DNA of 64,000 nucleotides, taken from the NCBI RefSeq assembly GCF_041902385.1, contig NZ_CP169244.1, positions 3,286,001 through 3,350,000 of the forward strand, given 5' to 3'. Of this stretch, positions 16,681 through 24,711 are shown one piece after another. How positions within the stretch are numbered: position 1 is the stretch's first letter; every line of letters starts with the position of its first letter. The notes under the pieces are model-generated. The model saw nothing but the letters and a program-made list of their open reading frames with translations, was not told the origin of the DNA and ran no database searches. The position numbers and the translations under genes were made by a program. Origin of the DNA: Arcticibacter sp041902385. Lineage in GTDB: Bacteria > Bacteroidota > Bacteroidia > Sphingobacteriales > Sphingobacteriaceae.

Positions 16681-17526
16681 TTAAATGAGTGAGGGTGCCA
16701 GCACACCGCATTCTTTTAAAATTGAGTTTCCTTTATAGCCCGGCAGAGTGTCTTTCATCAGCGATTCGGCCGATTCTGCATCCGTATTTCCTTCCCTGAA
16801 ATGGCGGGCGGCCATAATTTCTGCGGGGCTCCATTCCTTACTGTTCACGTTCTTTCTGCCGCTGAGGGAATCTTCAGTGTAATAGTGAAGCGAGACACAT
16901 GCAAACAGGGTCACCCCGTCAGGAATGAGTGGTTCCAGCCGGAAGTGAATCGGCGATTCGCCTGAGATCCTAAGCTCTGCTGCTGCAGAAGGATAGCTGA
17001 TGTAATATTCCTTCCTGAAATTGAATGCAAAGAGGCTTAGCCGGAGTGTAACTTGAAACTGAGCAAGTGAGCGCCGGTACATCAGGTGTTGCCTGTGGTC
17101 TATTACAGGCAGCAGGAAGTCTACGTGGCCGTCTTCGTCTATTGTGATTGATGGTCTCACCTTTAATATTTTGTTTAAAGGCGAACGGTTGTTGAACTGA
17201 AAGCCCAAAAAGGGACTTAGGTCGCCGTCATGAAGATCGCGCTCCAGCACCGCTTTGTTACTGCACCCGGAAAATGAGCGGCGCACAGCCGCGGTCATCC
17301 GGGTAATCATTTCAGGATCGTAGCCGTCGTAAATCGCGCTCATTGATTTTCTTAGTGCCCCGGCGGTGGTGCTGACGAGGGCAAACTCGCTGGCGGCCCT
17401 TCGCGAAGCAATGGTTTGAGTGACGTAGGCTGGTCTCGACTGTACAATCGTCCTGCCCTTAACAGTCCTGTAGACTTCGTTGCCTATAGAACCATTGATG
17501 TTACCGTTTTTTTCTTTTATAGCCAT
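16681..17526 (-). CDS. DUF6266-like uncharacterised protein (paralogue of the gene at 61635)
   Basis: This is a 281-residue protein of unknown function. It is a clear paralogue of the protein encoded at 61635-62618. Both share the N-terminus (M-A-I, then G-x-I-x-G-x-x-G-x-x-VYRT and VQS+P), the block LHDGDLSPFLGFQFN versus LHDGELSFLEGFSFN, and an FAFNFR/IAFNFR block. The N-terminal glycine pattern also resembles the DUF6266 protein translated next. There is no signal peptide. Upstream lie a perfect 27-bp inverted repeat (17659-17720) and, on the same strand, a PAS-LuxR regulator. Confidence 0.7.
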   Translation of the reverse strand: MAIKEKNGNINGSIGNEVYRTVKGRTIVQSRPAYVTQTIASRRAASEFALVSTTAGALRKSMSAIYDGYDPEMITRMTAAVRRSFSGCSNKAVLERDLHDGDLSPFLGFQFNNRSPLNKILKVRPSITIDEDGHVDFLLPVIDHRQHLMYRRSLAQFQVTLRLSLFAFNFRKEYYISYPSAAAELRISGESPIHFRLEPLIPDGVTLFACVSLHYYTEDSLSGRKNVNSKEWSPAEIMAARHFREGNTDAESAESLMKDTLPGYKGNSILKECGVLAPSLI

Positions 17527-17888
17527 GAATTCAGGTTTTAATTAATTGGTCTTTAACTATAAAGAAAACGTACCAAGGCTAGTAAAGGTTATAGAAAGAA
17601 CGGTATTTTTCTGGTGTACTCCTGGTGTATAGCTTCACCCCAGTCGGTGGTGAGGGTATAGTGAGCCCGTCGTGAGTCCGACTTTGGTAAGGAAAAGTCG
17701 GACTCACGACGGGCTCACTACGCCGACATGTTGCCCTCAGGAGGAGCCAAAGGGAAGGAAGGGAGAAGTCAGGGACCTGGAGATAGCAGAGTAGGTACGC
17801 TTTTGGACAGGCTTTAAAGCAGCTCTAACACACTTTTTGCGCCAAAAGAAGGTCGGCTGAACTCTACCTACCCGTGGCAGCGGCTGTT
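17527..17888. other. Intergenic region with a large palindrome
   Basis: No gene was recognised in 362 bases between two minus-strand genes. The notable content is the 27-bp inverted repeat at 17659-17720, described separately. A smaller TTTTGG/CCAAAA pair lies further right, around 17801-17850. Confidence 0.6.
17659..17720. repeat. Perfect 27-bp inverted repeat, 8-base loop
   Basis: The left arm at 17659-17685 is the exact reverse complement of the right arm at 17694-17720. The loop is GGTAAGGA. The arm begins TAGTGAGCCCGTCGTGAG. Neither side has a T-run, so it is not a normal intrinsic terminator. It lies 130-195 bases upstream of the DUF6266-like gene start. Confidence 0.9.
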
Positions 17889-18680
17889 CTATTGTTTGTA
17901 CAGGCCGTTAACAAACCTTCCGGCCTGAGAAACGAGGTCAACAAGGTTTTTGCTTTTCGTTTTTTTGATAATATTCCTGCGGTGGTTATTTACCGTGTGA
18001 AAGCTGATTGATAGTTTACAGGCAATCTCTCTGCTTTCCATTCCATCGCTCCCACATCTTAAGATTTCCGATTCTCTTTTACTTAGTCTTTGCTGTTGCA
18101 TGCCAGGCCAGTATGTTTTGTTTAAGCAGGGACAGGCGGGGGTACTGGCTTTGCTCACATCCTCAATGCGGTGCACCACCCGGTTGTCGGGCGAATAGTT
18201 TGAAATATCTGTAAATGAACCAAGAGCAACAAGAGGCATATTGTCGTCGGAGACGTGTGTGATTGTGGACTGCTCCAGGATTGACCGGTAGCCGCCCGTT
18301 TTGGTTCTGATCCTGAAGTTATAGGAAGTCAGGTATCGACTATGCGTACCCGGAAGCAAGGCCAGGTAAAATTTGATTGTATCAGGGAGGATATGCTTGT
18401 CTAAGATTACCGCGTCTTCGGGGTGACAGCGTCGCAGCAATGAATTCAGACCTCCAAGCAAACAGGTACGACTGCTTACATCGAGGAGGCGGAGGGCACT
18501 GTCGCTTATATAAAGGAACTTGTTCTGGGTGTAGTCAAACAGATAAGCTGGGAGAGCATTTTCTTGCAGGGATGATAAGCCGGGGAGGATCGGAGCGGTA
18601 TCATCCGGTCCTCCCTTCGAGAGAAGTCCCCTTTCTTTCAATCGATTATAATAGGTGGTATAAGATTTTGAGGTGCCCAT
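17889..18680 (-). CDS. PAS-LuxR transcriptional regulator
   Basis: This 263-residue protein has a PAS-like sensor (about residues 40-165, LPAYLFDYTQNKFLYISD) and a C-terminal LuxR/GerE helix-turn-helix (LSKRESEILRCGSDGMESRE). The last is followed by the recognition part ISFHTVNNHRRNI. There is no receiver domain, so it probably senses a ligand or partner directly through PAS. It is on the same strand as the DUF6266-like pair and may control it, but the distance (360 bases) makes this a guess. Confidence 0.85.
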   Translation of the reverse strand: MGTSKSYTTYYNRLKERGLLSKGGPDDTAPILPGLSSLQENALPAYLFDYTQNKFLYISDSALRLLDVSSRTCLLGGLNSLLRRCHPEDAVILDKHILPDTIKFYLALLPGTHSRYLTSYNFRIRTKTGGYRSILEQSTITHVSDDNMPLVALGSFTDISNYSPDNRVVHRIEDVSKASTPACPCLNKTYWPGMQQQRLSKRESEILRCGSDGMESREIACKLSISFHTVNNHRRNIIKKTKSKNLVDLVSQAGRFVNGLYKQ

Positions 18681-18881
18681 TCTGTTTTTTTGTAGAGACC
18701 TAAAAGAAAGAAAATGATAGGGGAGTGCCGTTTTAAGTTTGTGAATGCAGCGGTTTTCTTTCTGAAGGATTACCGGAGTTTTACGGAAAAATTCGGCCCG
18801 GCCCTGGATCTGCTGTCTGTAAATGACGAACGATGACTATTGTAAGGAGAGCAGGTGCTGTCTACTTTCGTATAAAACGAA

Positions 18882-19181
18882 ATGAATATGAAATCTGGAA
18901 TTTTTACAAAAGTATTTACTGTTGCATCGTTCTTTCTCCTGATATCCTGCTCGAAGGACGATGGCGGGAAGGAGTTTTGCTGGGATTGTACGATCAAAAC
19001 TATTACCAGGGTTCCTTCTTACCCCGAGATGAACGACGCTACTTCCAGCTCGATCCAACAGTGTGGCATGACAGAAGAACAAATTTCGGAAGTTGAAGAG
19101 AACGGCACCTCTACGGTTACCTCGAGCTCCGGCGGTGTGTCTGTGACGATATCCAGCACCACCAGCTGCTCAAAAAGATGA
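18882..19181 (+). CDS. Small cysteine-rich lipoprotein, unknown
   Basis: This is a 99-residue protein with a lipoprotein signal (FFLLISC, lipobox cysteine near residue 23). The mature part contains a CxxC pair (FCWDC), two further cysteines and a Ser/Thr-rich tail. No family was recognised. An alternative start is the second Met, two codons in. The CsgG-like gene follows 41 bases later on the same strand, so the two may be co-expressed. Confidence 0.65.
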   Translation: MNMKSGIFTKVFTVASFFLLISCSKDDGGKEFCWDCTIKTITRVPSYPEMNDATSSSIQQCGMTEEQISEVEENGTSTVTSSSGGVSVTISSTTSCSKR

Positions 19182-19222
19182 GGCGGCAAACGTTGCCTGC
19201 CTAATAAAAAATCTCTTGTTAT

Positions 19223-20224
19223 ATGCTCTTATCAAAAGAAAACCTGAGGGTCAGCGGCACCAGGTTGCTGCCGGCGTTCCTCTTCATTGCGTCCCTCTGT
19301 ATGGGACAGAATACCATCACCATTAAACGCAAGCGCCCGCCGCAGATGGATATCAGTAAGTACGAAAAGATTGCAGTCGGAGACATTGTCGGGCCCACGG
19401 GTTCTAAAACAACCCGCTCAATGGACCTGACCGATGCCCTCACTTCCCATTTGTTTAATGCAAACAGCTATGAGGTGATTGACCGCAACGCGCTGGCCGA
19501 AATCCTTTCCGCTCAGAGAGGTACTGAGATCAAGGCGATCAATGAGACTGCTGCTGCAGGTCTGAGTAAAAAGCTGTCGTCTGCAATTATGATCATTGGC
19601 CGGATCCAGAATGAGAAGGTTTATTCAGAAAAGAAAGAGCAAAGGCAGATGATCAGTTTCAATGGCTGCACCATGCAGTACTGGTGGGTTCTCAGCGGAG
19701 ACACCACCGCCCAAATTAAGATCATCGACATAAAAGCCGGGCGAATGCTCTTTTCTAATTCTATTGTTCAGCCGGTTGCGCTGGAGACAAAGCATGAATG
19801 CGAGCCACGCAAGCTCGGAGATACTGAGCCTCTGCTGAAACAAACGACTGAGCAGCTGGCACGCCAGATCGGAAAACTGCTGCTTCCTTACGACGAGCAG
19901 ATCACGTTGAAATTTGAAAAGCCGTTTTCCCTGAAAAATCCCTTCAAGAAGCTAGGTGATGTAATCGAGTATTTCGAGGGCGGGAATAATGAGGCGGCCC
20001 TGGTAATACTGAAGGAGTATGCAGACAATGCGTCTTTGAAGCCTGAAACGCGAATCCTGGCGCTCTATAATTACGCAGTTGGTCTGTTCATCGCCGAGCG
20101 TTACAGTGATGCGGCCCTTCTGCTCAAAACTGTGAATCAGCAGGGCTCCTTAGACGTGCGGCCTTTGCTGAAGCAAATTGAGGCTGAGTCGCAGTATCAA
20201 ACCAAGCTGGCTGTAAAAAAGTGA
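19223..20224 (+). CDS. CsgG/LpoB-like envelope protein
   Basis: This 333-residue exported protein has an N-terminal hydrophobic signal ending near SLCMGQ. Residues about 47-210 resemble the CsgG/LpoB fold: KYEKIAVGDIVGP, VIDRNALAEIL, AIMIIGRI and TAQIKIIDIKAGRML are the usual strand-helix blocks. The C-terminal 100 residues look helical and repeat-like (NEAALVILKEYADN, YNYAVGLFIAERYSDAALLL), like a TPR pair. A pore or assembly role as in curli is not implied, since no curli genes are near. Pairing with the small lipoprotein upstream is possible. Confidence 0.7.
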   Translation: MLLSKENLRVSGTRLLPAFLFIASLCMGQNTITIKRKRPPQMDISKYEKIAVGDIVGPTGSKTTRSMDLTDALTSHLFNANSYEVIDRNALAEILSAQRGTEIKAINETAAAGLSKKLSSAIMIIGRIQNEKVYSEKKEQRQMISFNGCTMQYWWVLSGDTTAQIKIIDIKAGRMLFSNSIVQPVALETKHECEPRKLGDTEPLLKQTTEQLARQIGKLLLPYDEQITLKFEKPFSLKNPFKKLGDVIEYFEGGNNEAALVILKEYADNASLKPETRILALYNYAVGLFIAERYSDAALLLKTVNQQGSLDVRPLLKQIEAESQYQTKLAVKK

Positions 20225-20285
20225 TACGAGAAGTGGACTCAGGCGCAGAGCTGAAGGACGGTGTCGAAGGCGAATAGGGCAGGTG

Positions 20286-20386
20286 CCGGGGGTTTAACCG
20301 GAGGGAGACTAGTTGCAAAGGCGGCAAGAAATGTCTGAAAGAAGCTGGCTGTCCGGGCTTCAACCGGAGGGAAACTAGTTGCAAAG
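20286..20386 (+). repeat. Direct repeat pair before a terminator
   Basis: Two copies of a ~35-bp sequence start at 20286 and 20353. Both share the core AACCGGAGGGA-ACTAGTTGCAAAG with one variable base. They lie directly after the CsgG-like gene and end where the terminator stem begins. Confidence 0.75.
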
Positions 20387-20415
20387 ACCTGAAAGGCTGA
20401 GGCTTTCAGGTCTTT
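20383..20415. terminator. Bidirectional terminator hairpin
   Basis: AAAGACCTGAAAG (20383-20395) pairs perfectly with CTTTCAGGTCTTT (20403-20415). It sits between convergent genes ending at 20224 and 20425, so it probably serves both. Confidence 0.75.
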
Positions 20416-20424
20416 GGCTTAGAA

Positions 20425-21324
20425 TCAAGCTTCTATTATTTCGGTAGAAGTCGCGAGTTCTTCCTGTGCTTTCAGCTGTTGTTCGATCAGCTCAATTTTC
20501 TGATGTGCCAACTGGTAGGCGTCCTTTCCAAGGAAGAGATGTACAGGCGGTTGATCGAGCTGGGATACAGTGATCAGAATGTCAGCCGCTTTCTCCGGAT
20601 CGTTAGGCTGCCGCCCATTTATTTCGTCGAGATGGATCTGTTCTGACTGGCGGGCAGCTGCATAGGCGCTTATCGGCTGGGAAGCGGTCTTAACGGAGCC
20701 CTTTGACAAAAAGTCGGTCCTGAAGTAGCCGGGGTAAACCACTGTGGCATAGATTCCAAACGGCCTCACTTCTTCAGCCAGGCTCTCCGTGAAGCCGGCA
20801 ACGGCAAATTTTGTTCCGCAATAAACGCCCCAGCCGGGATAAGCACCTGAGAAGCCGCCTACGGAAGCGATGTTGAAGATGTGCCCGGACTCCTGCTGAC
20901 GGAGGTATGGCATGGCATGACGGATCACGTTGATGGAACCAAACACGTTCACCTCGAAGCTGTTCCTTACTTCGTCGTACGATAACTCCTCCAGGGTTCC
21001 GATCTGGCCGTAGCCCGCGTTGTTCACTACGACGTCAATCCCGCCAAAGTGGCTGATGCCTTCAGCCAAAGCTTGTTTTACCTGGCTGTCGTCGGTGAGT
21101 GTCAGTTCCAGCGGGAGGAATGATTCTGACTTTTCACCCAGTTCACTGGTTAAGGAGTTTAAATCTCGTGAAGTGGCGATGACGCGGAAATCTGAAGCGA
21201 GCAGCTTTTTTACAAGAATGAGCCCCAAACCCTTTGAAGCTCCTGTTACTAACCAAACTTTTTTGTGTTCATGTTCTAAATTGTTTTTGTTGTAAGTTGA
21301 TTGTCTTTTCGTTATAAAAAACAT
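20425..21324 (-). CDS. SDR family oxidoreductase
   Basis: This 299-residue protein is a classical SDR. The cofactor motif TGASKGLG lies near residues 28-35, followed by NNAGYG, IASVGGF and the Tyr/Lys pair in YCGTK. The only Met before the Rossmann strand is at 21324, although relatives usually begin about 20 residues later; a TTG start is possible. It belongs to the group often annotated as SDR with an extended C-terminus (PPVHLFLGKDAY). Substrate unknown. The ~950-base gap upstream has no gene. Confidence 0.85.
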   Translation of the reverse strand: MFFITKRQSTYNKNNLEHEHKKVWLVTGASKGLGLILVKKLLASDFRVIATSRDLNSLTSELGEKSESFLPLELTLTDDSQVKQALAEGISHFGGIDVVVNNAGYGQIGTLEELSYDEVRNSFEVNVFGSINVIRHAMPYLRQQESGHIFNIASVGGFSGAYPGWGVYCGTKFAVAGFTESLAEEVRPFGIYATVVYPGYFRTDFLSKGSVKTASQPISAYAAARQSEQIHLDEINGRQPNDPEKAADILITVSQLDQPPVHLFLGKDAYQLAHQKIELIEQQLKAQEELATSTEIIEA

Positions 21325-22275
21325 TTCGCGACTTTTTATGGCCGTTTGCCAGCTCTTGGGAGCGAATGTTTTTTGATATTACAAAGGTAGGCAGCCAACG
21401 AGCGGGGTAATTAGCAGGGCTGAAACCAAGAATTGCAAAATTCAAACCTTTCTCTTCAAGACTGCTTACTGTGCTGTGAAGTCTGTTGGTGTGGTTGTGC
21501 AATTGTTTGTTTTATAAGAGCCAATGAGATCGCTTTGCTGACTTAGTGCAAGCTTAATGGTTTTTTCAAAGGCATCATTGAGATCGCCTAGAGGGTATCG
21601 TAATTCTCAGCTCTTTCTGATGCCTCAAATAGATCGCGTTGCTGCGTTTATGGAAGGGTAGTTGTTTTTTTTAAGGCGTCAATGAGAGGGCTTCGCCCAG
21701 ATCATAGAGATCATTGGTTGTTTTTTCGAAAGGCGTCAAAGAGATCGCGTGCCGGGGTTTATTGTGATCCATGAACCTCTTTATAAGGATTCTTCTGTTA
21801 CGAGGAATATGTAGGTAGCCACCTGTTTATTGTGATCCATCAATTTGTGCTAACGGCAATGAGATGGCTCCGCTCCGCTATTGAAATGATTAACACTTTT
21901 CTCAAAAGGCGTTAATGCGATGACGGTTCTAAGCATATCAAGAACAGGAATGATCTTGTCAAAAGAATCGGTCCGATTGCCTGGATATGTTTAAACGATG
22001 AAGAGCTTCAGGCTACTCGCTATTTCCCCTGGAGAAGGCCTGACGTGATGCTTTTCGACGAAGCACGAGTACTACCTGAAGCGGCAGCTCTTCTTTAATT
22101 CTGGCTGGAGGTATTACCAGCCAACGTTCTTCACTGTTTCGGTTATCCGAGCCGCCAATATGCTAGCGCCAGTGCCGACTCCGGTAAACAACAGAATTTG
22201 ACGCTGCATGCTCCGTTTGAGAGCAGTGTCTTTACGTTCCTTTTGGTGGCCAACGGCGGGCGTGAACGCAATGCT
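21325..22275. other. Gene-poor interval with degenerate repeats
   Basis: No gene was recognised. From 21523 to about 21900 there is a degenerate array related to the 53-bp repeat of the 14-kb region, in the opposite orientation. A TTTATTGTGATCCAT direct repeat lies at 21758-21772 and 21826-21840. The rest shows nothing clear. Confidence 0.5.
21523..21900 (-). repeat. Degenerate ~53-bp repeat array, block C
   Basis: Units marked by AATGAGATCGCT-like cores start near 21523, 21577, 21627, 21680, 21738 and 21858. Most are preceded by a T-run and AAAGGCGTC. Reverse complemented, the consensus matches blocks A and B (ACTAAGCGAAGCGATCTCATTG, with one more shared CGCC and an A-run). Divergence between units is high, so this block is older. 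Confidence 0.65.
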
Positions 22276-23199
22276 TTAGAGAGCAGACGCCTGAGCTGTT
22301 CTCCGGTAGTCAGTAGGCGTCGACAGCACGCGTTTCTTGAAAAAGTTATTGAAATGGGACGGCTCCTCGAAGCCCAGCCGATAACTTACCTCCGAAATGT
22401 TCCAGGCTGTATGTCTCAAAAGTATTTTGGCTTCCATCAGAAGCCGCTCGCTGATCAGGTCGCTGGTGGTCTTGCCCGTGGTTTCTTTGATGGCGCGGTT
22501 GAGGTAGTTGACATGAACTGCGAGCTGATCGGCATAGTCTTTAGGCGAGCGCATCGAGAAAGGGCGGTCTGCGCTTTGAACCGGAAATTGCCGCTCAAGC
22601 AGTTCCTTAAATACGGCGGTGATCCGCGCCTTTGCATCAGGATGCTGATAACGCATTTCTGCCGGTTTCGACTTCAGCGCGTAATGATTCATTTCCGCAA
22701 TATAGTTTCTGATCAGCTCGTCTTTAAACGCATAACTACTATCAGTCTCTTCAAACATCTTCGCGAAAAGGTCGCCTACCTGCTGGTCCTGCTTCTCGTT
22801 GAGCACATAAGCCGGTTCGCCGCCAAGCTGGTACATGGGAAGATCGTTTAGCATCCCCTGCGAGCGATGACTAAAGAAGGTTCTGGAGAAGATGCAGAAG
22901 TAGCCGCTGATATCCTCAGAGAGGGGCTCCCAGGTGTAGGGGATCTCCGGATTGAAAAATATAAGAGCTGAGCCGTCGAGCTCGATGCTTTTGTCGGAAT
23001 AGTGATACCGGCATCTGCCTCTGATGAGGCTGATCTTATAAAAGTCCCTCCGGCTATACTCCACGGGCTGTACGCCGGGACCAAAACATTGTTGAAGGTC
23101 AAATACCGCGAAATGATCCTTCTGCGCGTCGAGGTTTAAAGAATACTGTCTGAGCTTTTGCTCATAAAAGTGATCCAGTGACTCGGTTTTGTTCGACAT
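22276..23199 (-). CDS. AraC-family transcriptional regulator
   Basis: This 307-residue regulator has an N-terminal cupin-like sensor (about residues 30-150, with FFNPEIPYTWEPL). The C-terminal AraC double helix-turn-helix runs from about residue 205: LAVHVNYLNRAIKETTGKT, then ISEVSYRLGFEEPSHFNNFF. The layout is that of cytosolic AraC activators in Bacteroidetes. It is divergent from the lipoprotein enzyme gene at 23487, with 290 bases between, and could regulate it, or the SDR at 20425. Neither link is shown. Confidence 0.88.
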   Translation of the reverse strand: MSNKTESLDHFYEQKLRQYSLNLDAQKDHFAVFDLQQCFGPGVQPVEYSRRDFYKISLIRGRCRYHYSDKSIELDGSALIFFNPEIPYTWEPLSEDISGYFCIFSRTFFSHRSQGMLNDLPMYQLGGEPAYVLNEKQDQQVGDLFAKMFEETDSSYAFKDELIRNYIAEMNHYALKSKPAEMRYQHPDAKARITAVFKELLERQFPVQSADRPFSMRSPKDYADQLAVHVNYLNRAIKETTGKTTSDLISERLLMEAKILLRHTAWNISEVSYRLGFEEPSHFNNFFKKRVLSTPTDYRRTAQASAL

Positions 23200-23486
23200 A
23201 TTTCGAGCGATAGTTTGTTACAAATATGGCTTTTGCGCCCATGCTTCCTGCTTCTCCTGGAACGCGTTCTCCGGCGTTTTGTTGTATAGTAACATGATTT
23301 CGGGAAAAATCGGGTTCTTGCCTGCAGCTGTAGAGCTTGATTCTTCGTCCTGAGGTTGGTATTTCAATAATGTGATTTGCAACTCATCAAAGTTTCTCCC
23401 GAAAATCGTTAGTTTTATTGTATAGCAACGAGTTTGCCGGGGCGAAGGGGGATATGTCTTCTGCTCATAATTGTTTTTATTGTAGT

Positions 23487-24632
23487 ATGCCTATGAGAGA
23501 CTTGATTCATAATACGCTTGTTCTTATTCTCGTTATTTCAATCATTCCCGCCTGCCTGCAGGGGAATACAAGGTTCTTAGGACGATCTTCTGACACAAGC
23601 AGGCGCGGGGCCGTGTCATGCTGTGGGTCGGAGATCCCGGTCCGGTTTGCTGTTAGCAGGTCAGCCCAGCCCGTAGAAGAGCGAGCTGAAGCTTCACACG
23701 CGGGAATGGTGTGGATTGATAGAGGAAGCTTCGCAATGGGAGGCGACAATGAACAGGCCGCTGCTGACGAGTATCCCAAACATGAGGTGAAGGTAAACGG
23801 CTTCTGGATGGACGTTACTGAAGTAACAAATGCGCAGTTTGCTGCTTTTGTAGAGGCGACAGGCTACGTTACTACCGCTGAAATGAAGCCCGACTGGGAG
23901 GAGTTGAAGAAGCAGCTGCCTCCCGGTACTCCCAGGCCTGATGACAGCCTTCTGGTTGCGGCCTCTCTTGTTTTTAATGCCCCTGAACATCCTGTTGATC
24001 TGAACGATTATAGCGCCTGGTGGAAATGGACAGAGGGAGCCAGCTGGAGACGCCCGCATGGGCCGGGAAGTGATATTAAAGGGAAGGAAGGTTATCCTGT
24101 TGTTCATGTTTCGTGGGACGACGCAATGGCCTATTGCAAATGGGCAGGGAAGCGGCTACCTACAGAGGCTGAGTGGGAGTGGGCGGCGCGGGGCGGCTTA
24201 CAAGACCGGGTGTACCCCTGGGGAAATGAACCGATAGATTCAGGAAAGCCAAAAGCAAACTTCTGGCAGGGGCATTTCCCTGATAAGAACACCAAAAGGG
24301 ATGGATTTTATTTTTCATCGGCGGTCAAGTCTTTCCCTCCCAATGGTTACGGCCTATACGATATGGCGGGAAACGTGTGGGAATGGTGCCAGGATCTCTA
24401 CGGCAGCAACTATTATCAGGAATTGGCGGCCAGTAAGATCGTACACAATCCGCAGGGCCCGGCGAAAAGTTTTGATCCGGAGGAGCCTCAGTCGGTGAAA
24501 CGGGTGATCAGGGGAGGTTCATTTCTTTGTAATGATGCTTATTGTTCCGGCTACCGGGTCGCCCGCAGAATGAAAAGCACGGAGGATAGCAGCATGGAGC
24601 ACCTCGGATTTCGCTGTGTGGCAGATCGCTAA
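23487..24632 (+). CDS. Formylglycine-generating-enzyme (SUMF1)-like lipoprotein
   Basis: This 381-residue exported protein has a lipobox-like signal (LVISIIPAC). The start is uncertain: ATGs at 23487 and 23493 give a good signal peptide, while one at 23418 adds 23 residues. From about residue 75 it shows the full FGE-sulfatase fold: FWMDVTEVTNAQFAAFV, YPVVHVSWDDAMAYCKWAGK, LPTEAEWEWAARGG and a C-terminal GGSFLCNDAYCSGYR. The two cysteines spaced by four residues match the catalytic copper-binding pair of true formylglycine-generating enzymes. No sulfatase gene is present in the window, so its partner is unknown. Confidence 0.85.
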   Translation: MPMRDLIHNTLVLILVISIIPACLQGNTRFLGRSSDTSRRGAVSCCGSEIPVRFAVSRSAQPVEERAEASHAGMVWIDRGSFAMGGDNEQAAADEYPKHEVKVNGFWMDVTEVTNAQFAAFVEATGYVTTAEMKPDWEELKKQLPPGTPRPDDSLLVAASLVFNAPEHPVDLNDYSAWWKWTEGASWRRPHGPGSDIKGKEGYPVVHVSWDDAMAYCKWAGKRLPTEAEWEWAARGGLQDRVYPWGNEPIDSGKPKANFWQGHFPDKNTKRDGFYFSSAVKSFPPNGYGLYDMAGNVWEWCQDLYGSNYYQELAASKIVHNPQGPAKSFDPEEPQSVKRVIRGGSFLCNDAYCSGYRVARRMKSTEDSSMEHLGFRCVADR

Positions 24633-24711
24633 AAAACGATCTGTCTGAATCTCTAAAACTTTAATGCTCAACTTGATATTAAGTAGAGTGGTACAGCTTA
24701 AAAAAAACGAC

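Noticed and set aside
17659..17720. Rho-independent terminator
   Set aside because: The stem is perfect and long, but there is no T-run on either side, and the preceding gene ends about 170 bases away.
22198..22851. A 217-residue plus-strand gene
   Set aside because: It is a shadow of the AraC-family gene on the minus strand, which has recognisable domains across the same bases.
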